Part shown: one piece after another, positions 59,424 to 64,000 of the stretch
Layout: each line of letters starts with the position of its first letter
Numbering within the stretch: position 1 is the stretch's first letter
Assembly: GCF_964275005.1 (NCBI RefSeq)
Contig: NC_092686.1
Coordinates: 15,009,696 to 15,073,695 of the forward strand
Origin: Diadema setosum
Lineage: Eukaryota; Echinodermata; Echinoidea; Diadematoida; Diadematidae
Reading direction: 5' to 3'
DNA length: 64,000 nucleotides
The notes under the pieces: model-generated
Database searches by the model: none
What the model was told of the DNA's origin: nothing
Seen by the model: the letters and a program-made list of their open reading frames with translations, nothing else
Made by a program: the position numbers and the translations under genes

Positions 59424-60262
59424 TCTTCTGCACTTTGAGACAGTGTCTCTGACAATTCATGAAGTGGATAGCATTTCTGCTGCCTATTTCCAGAGATCAT
59501 CCAAACTTCCAAGGCTTCATGCAAGACAAAGTGAATCAGAAGCACCAACACATCAGTATCGCGACAATGAACAACGATCCTTTCAAAGCCTCTCTTGACG
59601 GCCTCTAATGAATGGAGTATTAAACGGGTGTCAGCCTCTTCATGGTTAGTCTGAAGTGGTATCCTGTTCCTTCTAGAAGACCGTGCCTCTGTTCCATTCG
59701 AGAAGCCACCTCCTGTTACCAGCTCATACTGTTCTGGTAAAGTTTTACACATTTCCATCATCGATGTACTCAGGAATGCTGCAAGATCCGCCTTGTTTTC
59801 ATCTAGTGCAATGAACTGACTCCATGTCTGAGGAAGTAGGGTGTGGGGTCCATCGATGAGCTTTCGTATTGGCTTCTTCTTGCCCACTCGCCTTTTCCTC
59901 ATAGCCGCTTTGATTGACGATCCACCAATGTAACGATCGAACACTACATCTATCCTTGTTGTAACTTTCCCGAAGTTCAGTGTCACTACGTTTGTGAAAA
60001 CATCGGCATATTCACCAAATGTTCGACATCCACGTGGCTTCCCCAAGCTTTGGATGAGTGCATGACCATCTATTAGTAGACATGTCTTCAGGTTGGTATC
60101 CGGAACATTTGATGGTGTATGAACTTCATCCATTAAGGCACTGATAAGCTCTGCCTTAGGAGTTGAATTAAGTTCGCCACCAATGTTGGCCAATGACAAA
60201 GGAATGGGTGACAGTTCATGCTCGAGAACACTGGCCATTCCCATGTTCTCCGGTGACAGCAT
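59333..60262 (-). pseudogene. Nuclease-CXC relic: FEN1/XPG-like nuclease core
   Basis: TCLLIDGHALIQSLG (about residue 60) resembles the first Asp motif of PIN/FEN nucleases. FDRYIGGSSIKAAMRKRR follows. HEEADTRLILHS (residue 207) and CRDTDVLVLL (233) resemble the paired acidic motifs of the XPG internal region. FHALTGCDTTSAFRGY resembles the helix-turn-helix GCDY…GIG motif of FEN1. So a metal-dependent nuclease fold, probably structure-specific, is inferred; all key acids are present. The frame breaks at about 59345. Confidence 0.6.
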
Positions 60263-60956
60263 TCAACAAACGCTGCATAAGTTTTTGATCAGCTTTGATA
60301 GTCTTTTGAGTTTGAAGCGTAGTTGTTATCTTAGTCTTATAGAGATGGGCAAAGGTACGTGAGCGATTTTTCTTCATGGTGGCATGAAAGCCAGTTGTGC
60401 CTTCAATCAATCGCTCCTTCACAAGCGATATCACCTGTTGTTTTCCACGATGCTCTGCTGTCAGCAGATCTCTCATAACGTCAGGAGTTGCAACATCCCT
60501 TGTAGCACGTGACACTAAGCACTGTTCCCTGACAGAGGATGGCGAGTCACCTCTAGAGCATTCTCCTTCAACTTCTGCATTTCTTGCACCAAACACATCC
60601 AACATTACCAACTGTGTTGTCAGCTTGCCAACATCCTCAATGTCATGCTCTCTCCTCAAAGAAAGGCCATCAACACAGATGACGGGGACATCTTCCTCAT
60701 CTGCAAGGTTGTACAATGAACGCATATCTTGCGTTATCCTGGACCGCTCTACCCATATGACACAAAACTTGTTCCTTGCCTGGTCATTCCTCGTAATGCC
60801 AAAGTTTGGGTTGTCAGAAAAGCTCCTGTCAAATTCTCTGACGAGACCATGGATCTTGTTCTGAGTTATGAAGACTGATAAGCAGTGACACTGATCCACA
60901 TGCATCTTTACCCTTTCTTCTCTGTTCCTTGAAACTCCGCGTAACGTCTTTGGCAA
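60216..60956 (-). pseudogene. Nuclease-CXC relic: fifth segment
   Basis: VKMHVDQCHCLSVFITQNKI, HGLVREFDRSFSDNPNFGIT and KADQKLMQRLLNAVTG. It is rich in charged residues and likely helical, and leads directly to the nuclease core. Frame changes lie at both ends (about 60930 and 60240). Confidence 0.65.
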
Positions 60957-61019
60957 GTCCCGAAAGACGCAATTCGCGTTCTGCGCAGTTCACAGAAAGC
61001 CACTTCTGGAATAGTGGCC

Positions 61020-61310
61020 ACTTGATGCGCCATAGTGCCTCATATGTTAGTTGGTGCCCTCAAACAGCACAGTAATAGGCCTTTCCATCAAGCATGGAAT
61101 CTGTGGTGTTCGTGGCATAGACTCCTGCTTCTGCCCACAGATCATCAAGTCCAGCACTTTCCATATGTTTGCCAATAGCCTTCAGGAAGTTGAAAGTAAT
61201 GTGGTGTCCGCCAAGGAGGAAAATTACTTTTCCAAACTTAGGGTTGGCCCATGTCAGTTCCTTTCCTCTACTGTACAATGGTTGATCAGCTGTGATGATA
61301 GTATGCTCCT
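61020..61310 (-). pseudogene. Nuclease-CXC relic: fourth segment
   Basis: ADQPLYSRGKELTWANPKFG, KVIFLLGGHHITFNFLKAIG and LWAEAGVYATN. A break near 61065 is followed, in another frame, by HQLTYEALWRIKWPLFQKWL. No named domain is recognised, but the run of conserved-looking hydrophobic and Gly positions argues for real protein. Confidence 0.6.
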
Positions 61311-62348
61311 GTCCAAGATGCGTTGATATGGCAATAAATAGAGTGTGTCGTTGTCATCAGCTGGCGCTTGCAGGATTGGAAGCATTCCTGCCGTTGTCAT
61401 AGGAGGATCAACTACACTTGTCATTTCATTGAATGTTCTCCATGAAGGAACAGATTGATTTTGTTCTTCCCCAAGTACACGTGATACAATCCATGCCATA
61501 TTTTTACTTCGAGCCTTACTCCTTTCATCGCTAATGCTACTGCGGAATTCTACCTCATTGTTTCTCTCACCATGAGATGAAGGAGCTGGCCTCTTGCCAT
61601 GTGGAAGAACTGCTTTATCAAGCTTCTGAAACTCCTGCAGGGCATCAGGGTTGATAGCTCTCGGCCTGAGGAAGTGCATTCTCTCTACTTCCCCTCTTTC
61701 TTGCTTAGGAGCTGGACCTCTCTTCCAAACCATCATCTGTGTGCAATGGAATGTGTTCTTTCCATCGAGAGTGTCTTCCAGAACATCAATATTATCGCAT
61801 GAGCAGTGAACCATTCTACCAGTGACGATATTAGATGGGATGTAGACATAACCATTCTTTGCATACTTGTCTAGTATCGCATTTGCTATTGTTTTATCGA
61901 TTCTTCTCACAGTGTCTATGCCAATCGTGTGATTTGCAGCATGGAAGAGATCAAGAAGTGCCTCCGATCTGGTAACCTGGTGGAGGGTAAGACCCAAACC
62001 CACATGCTTTGGAGTAAAGCTTTCGTCTGTTAGATACTGCATACACAATGTCCTGTGCGATACTGCATACAGTTTGTTTGATGCTGTCATTTTCTTCTCT
62101 CTCCTCATGTACCATATATCCATTCCCCCGAAAAGCAACCTCACCAGCGTGTATAGGCTGTTTGGAATGACTTGATCCACGTGTTCTTGATCAAGATCTT
62201 GCCAGGTACATGAAAGACCAGGGCTGTCAAGCAGATCCTGTCTCACTCTCATGGCAATGTGAACTAGCTCATGACATGCATTTCCTGTAGTCAATCTCAT
62301 CATTGGAGTATCAGAGTCTTGGCTGGACTCAGAATCAGATGAAAACAA
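61254..62348 (-). pseudogene. Nuclease-CXC relic: central segment (longest intact frame)
   Basis: 364 codons. Visible blocks are LHQVTRSEALLDLFHAANHT, HCSCDNIDVLEDTLDGKNTF, HCTQMMVWKRG and AWIVSRVLGEEQNQSVPSW. The block around HCSCDNIDVLEDTLDGKNTFHCTQMMVWK looks like a conserved Cys/His patch. I do not recognise a named domain. An indel near 61310 shifts to the next segment, giving GQEHTIITADQPLYSRGKEL. Confidence 0.65.
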
Positions 62349-62688
62349 ACTTTGACACGACTTTGTCAGAGATTTTGAGATGACGTTCCCCTGGGTACAT
62401 GAGCAAAGAACCTGTAGAAAGAGTCCTCACGTAACTGGCCTGTTTTCCAATTACCAACTGTATTGCTTCATAGAAAGTTGATTTCCTGCTCTGATACCTC
62501 AATGGAATAGAAATACCCAAATCTATGCATGAACTCCTGAAGTTTTCCCATACATCAGACATCAGATAAACATTCCCTTTAGCAAGGCCTATGCAAAGTT
62601 CCGTGCAGAGTTTAATCAGATGCTCATCAATCAAATGCTCCTGGATATTCTTCTTGCCCTCATCTTTTGTGGATCTTCGTTCGGTCAT
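62335..62688 (-). pseudogene. Nuclease-CXC relic: second segment
   Basis: KNIQEHLIDEHLIKLCTELC, then IPLRYQSRKSTFYEAIQLVI and LLMYPG. After an indel near 62390 the proper frame continues as NVISKSLTKSCQSLFSS. No named domain is recognised. Confidence 0.6.
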
Positions 62689-63240
62689 TCAAAGGTTACC
62701 AAGCACCCAAGATGGTATTTAGCTCTTGCTGCTATTAAATCAGTTACCCCAGAGAGCCTCAGCTGCTTGACAGGATCATTTTGGGCCTTCCTAATGATAT
62801 CTTCACTCTTTATTGCAGTCTGTACGTGATGCAATTTTGCATTTCTTTCTTCTTGGCAAAACATACATTTCGACCAGTCTATTCTACTTTCACAACTTCT
62901 TGTCGTAGGTGTTGAGCTAGAAGCCTTGACATCTGTTCGTCCCTTCAGTCTATCTAGTATTCTTTCAGAGCTGAAACTAGCATAGCAATCTTTGTGCCAT
63001 CTCAATTCAGATTCACAAAATTCTTCTTGAGTGATGTTATCTAGTTTTTTTCACTACTTCAGCATATTTAGTGTCTTGCAGTTTTCTTCTTCGCTGACCA
63101 ATGTCCCATGTTCTTTTTCCTCCATCTGTTGAAGAAAGATGAAGTTCACCTTCCCTTTTGTTGTAAAAAAAGCATTGCAATCCGACAGGATTTTAACGTT
63201 GACGCTTTGGCTTCAAAGTATATATAGGATCAATCTCCAT
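62685..63240 (-). pseudogene. Nuclease-CXC relic: N-terminal Cys/His-rich segment
   Basis: The start reads MEIDPIYTLKPKRQR, then an in-frame TAA near 63193, then GLQCFFYNKREGELHLSSTD and RTWDIGQRRRKLQDTKYAEV. An A-run indel near 63045 leads into ELRWHKDCYASFSS. After CESRIDWSKCMFCQEERNAK comes AARAKYHLGCLVTFE. The C-x2-C, WHKDCY and YHLGC words look like two zinc-binding units of one kind. The frame changes at about 62687. Confidence 0.65.
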
Positions 63241-64000
63241 GATCTATGCTGTTAGGCACTGTGATCTTAATAACGCTGCCTTCAAAATTGAAAATGTATC
63301 CAATTCTACTGTAAATCACATTAACAAAGTAGTTTTGTGGACATTTCAATATCGGTCATTGCTGTACTTCAGCACTAAAGAACTAAGAGGAATCACATAT
63401 GAAATCAAATTTACACCTCATCTAGCGTAAGTAATAATTCCCAATAAAATACGTACTAAAGTCAAATATGTTGTGAATACACTTGAAAACAGGAAATGAA
63501 GGCATCCCTTGTGTGTAGGAAGTGAGGTTCCAATGATGCCCTGCATTCAGACGTTGGTTGCTGACTGGATAGCCTGGCAGGGCTGTTCCTGGAGGGAAGG
63601 GGGGGGGGGACAGAGAGGTAGAGGAATGACATATTTGCTTATTCGTGGTGAAACAAACATGTTATTTTTTATTTTAACGGCAAAATCAAAGGTTAAATGG
63701 CAAAAGTAATGATAAAGACACACAGAACTAATGTCTCCTTTGACATATTGATTCTATATGCTAGAAATGACACATTTAAACGCTTGCTATTATAAGGATT
63801 AAAAAAAAAAAAGATTATATAAATCTAAAACATTATTGAGCTTAACTCCAGGTCACTAAGTAGTCAAGAGCTATTTCTAGCTAGCATCACACTAAAACAT
63901 TTAGTACCATAAGATCACATTACTACACATTATTTAAGCGATAAATACAAATATCCATTTTTTGCATTTTAAACAATGTGAACGAAGTGCAAGCCTGATA
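63241..64000. other. Flank upstream of the nuclease-CXC relic
   Basis: The sequence is AT-rich, with a G run at 63600-63610. I see no copy of the 22-base motif found on the other side of the relic and no gene. Confidence 0.5.

Larger units (their letters stand above)
58866..63240 (-). pseudogene. Nuclease-CXC family gene, intronless and frameshifted (overall extent)
   Basis: On the minus strand a coding stretch of about 1450 codons runs from MEIDPIYTLKPKRQR (ATG at 63240) to a C-terminal CXC domain at 58866. Domain order is: Cys/His-rich N-terminus, long conserved middle, FEN1/XPG-like nuclease core, CXC domain. One in-frame stop and at least eight one-base frame changes split it, and no introns are needed. 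I recall similar predicted proteins as repeated, unnamed families in cnidarian and other invertebrate genomes, so a mobile or recently amplified gene is likely. Sequencing error is possible, but the receptor exons in the window are clean. Confidence 0.75.

Noticed and set aside
60397..60864. 155-codon frame on the plus strand
   Set aside because: It is antisense to the nuclease-CXC relic, where the minus-strand frame has the recognisable blocks.

Overview
This is an AT-rich eukaryotic window with short GT-AG exons, long introns and a dense load of foldback elements, SINEs, LINEs and Helentron-like repeats. The repeat style (GTCC-microsatellite elements with an ATGCCTCCGCCA / TGGCGGAGGCAT end pair, many long foldbacks) and the gene content suggest a marine deuterostome invertebrate, most likely an echinoderm. 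That assignment comes from remembered repeat style, not from a search.

Region 1 (about 5.9-31 kb, + strand) holds one spliced gene that I reconstruct from 11 exons with consistent phases (496 residues plus stop; the signal-peptide exon is not seen). The ectodomain resembles the two-domain interleukin-17 receptor ectodomain of the IL-17RA type. A transmembrane helix and a tail of about 150 residues follow, and I see no SEFIR domain in the tail. The introns carry many foldback elements, and a Helentron-like element lies between the last two exons.

Region 2 (31-43 kb) has no convincing protein gene. It holds SINE copies, a second full and a third truncated copy of the Helentron-like element, a TA microsatellite, and several large foldbacks. 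One short element with a 9-base target duplication sits inside the second Helentron-like copy.

Region 3 (43.2-48.2 kb) is LINE territory: the 3' end of a CR1/L2-like LINE on the minus strand, then a long, frameshifted LINE on the plus strand with endonuclease and reverse transcriptase.

Region 4 (48.5-52.7 kb, + strand) is the start of a THUMPD3-like tRNA methyltransferase gene: a GC-rich start region, a non-coding first exon, and two coding exons. The rest must lie past the window. Its first long intron holds a three-level nest of foldback elements.

Region 5 (54.5-63.3 kb, minus strand) contains a decayed, intronless reading frame of about 4.4 kb with zinc-binding-like motifs, a FEN1/XPG-like nuclease core and a C-terminal tesmin/TSO1-type CXC domain. 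A second C-terminal fragment of the same family lies 4 kb away. Between them is an array of a 22-base motif recurring about every 190 bases, twice as a 44-base palindrome. This nuclease-CXC family plus its array is the best candidate for an undescribed mobile system here.
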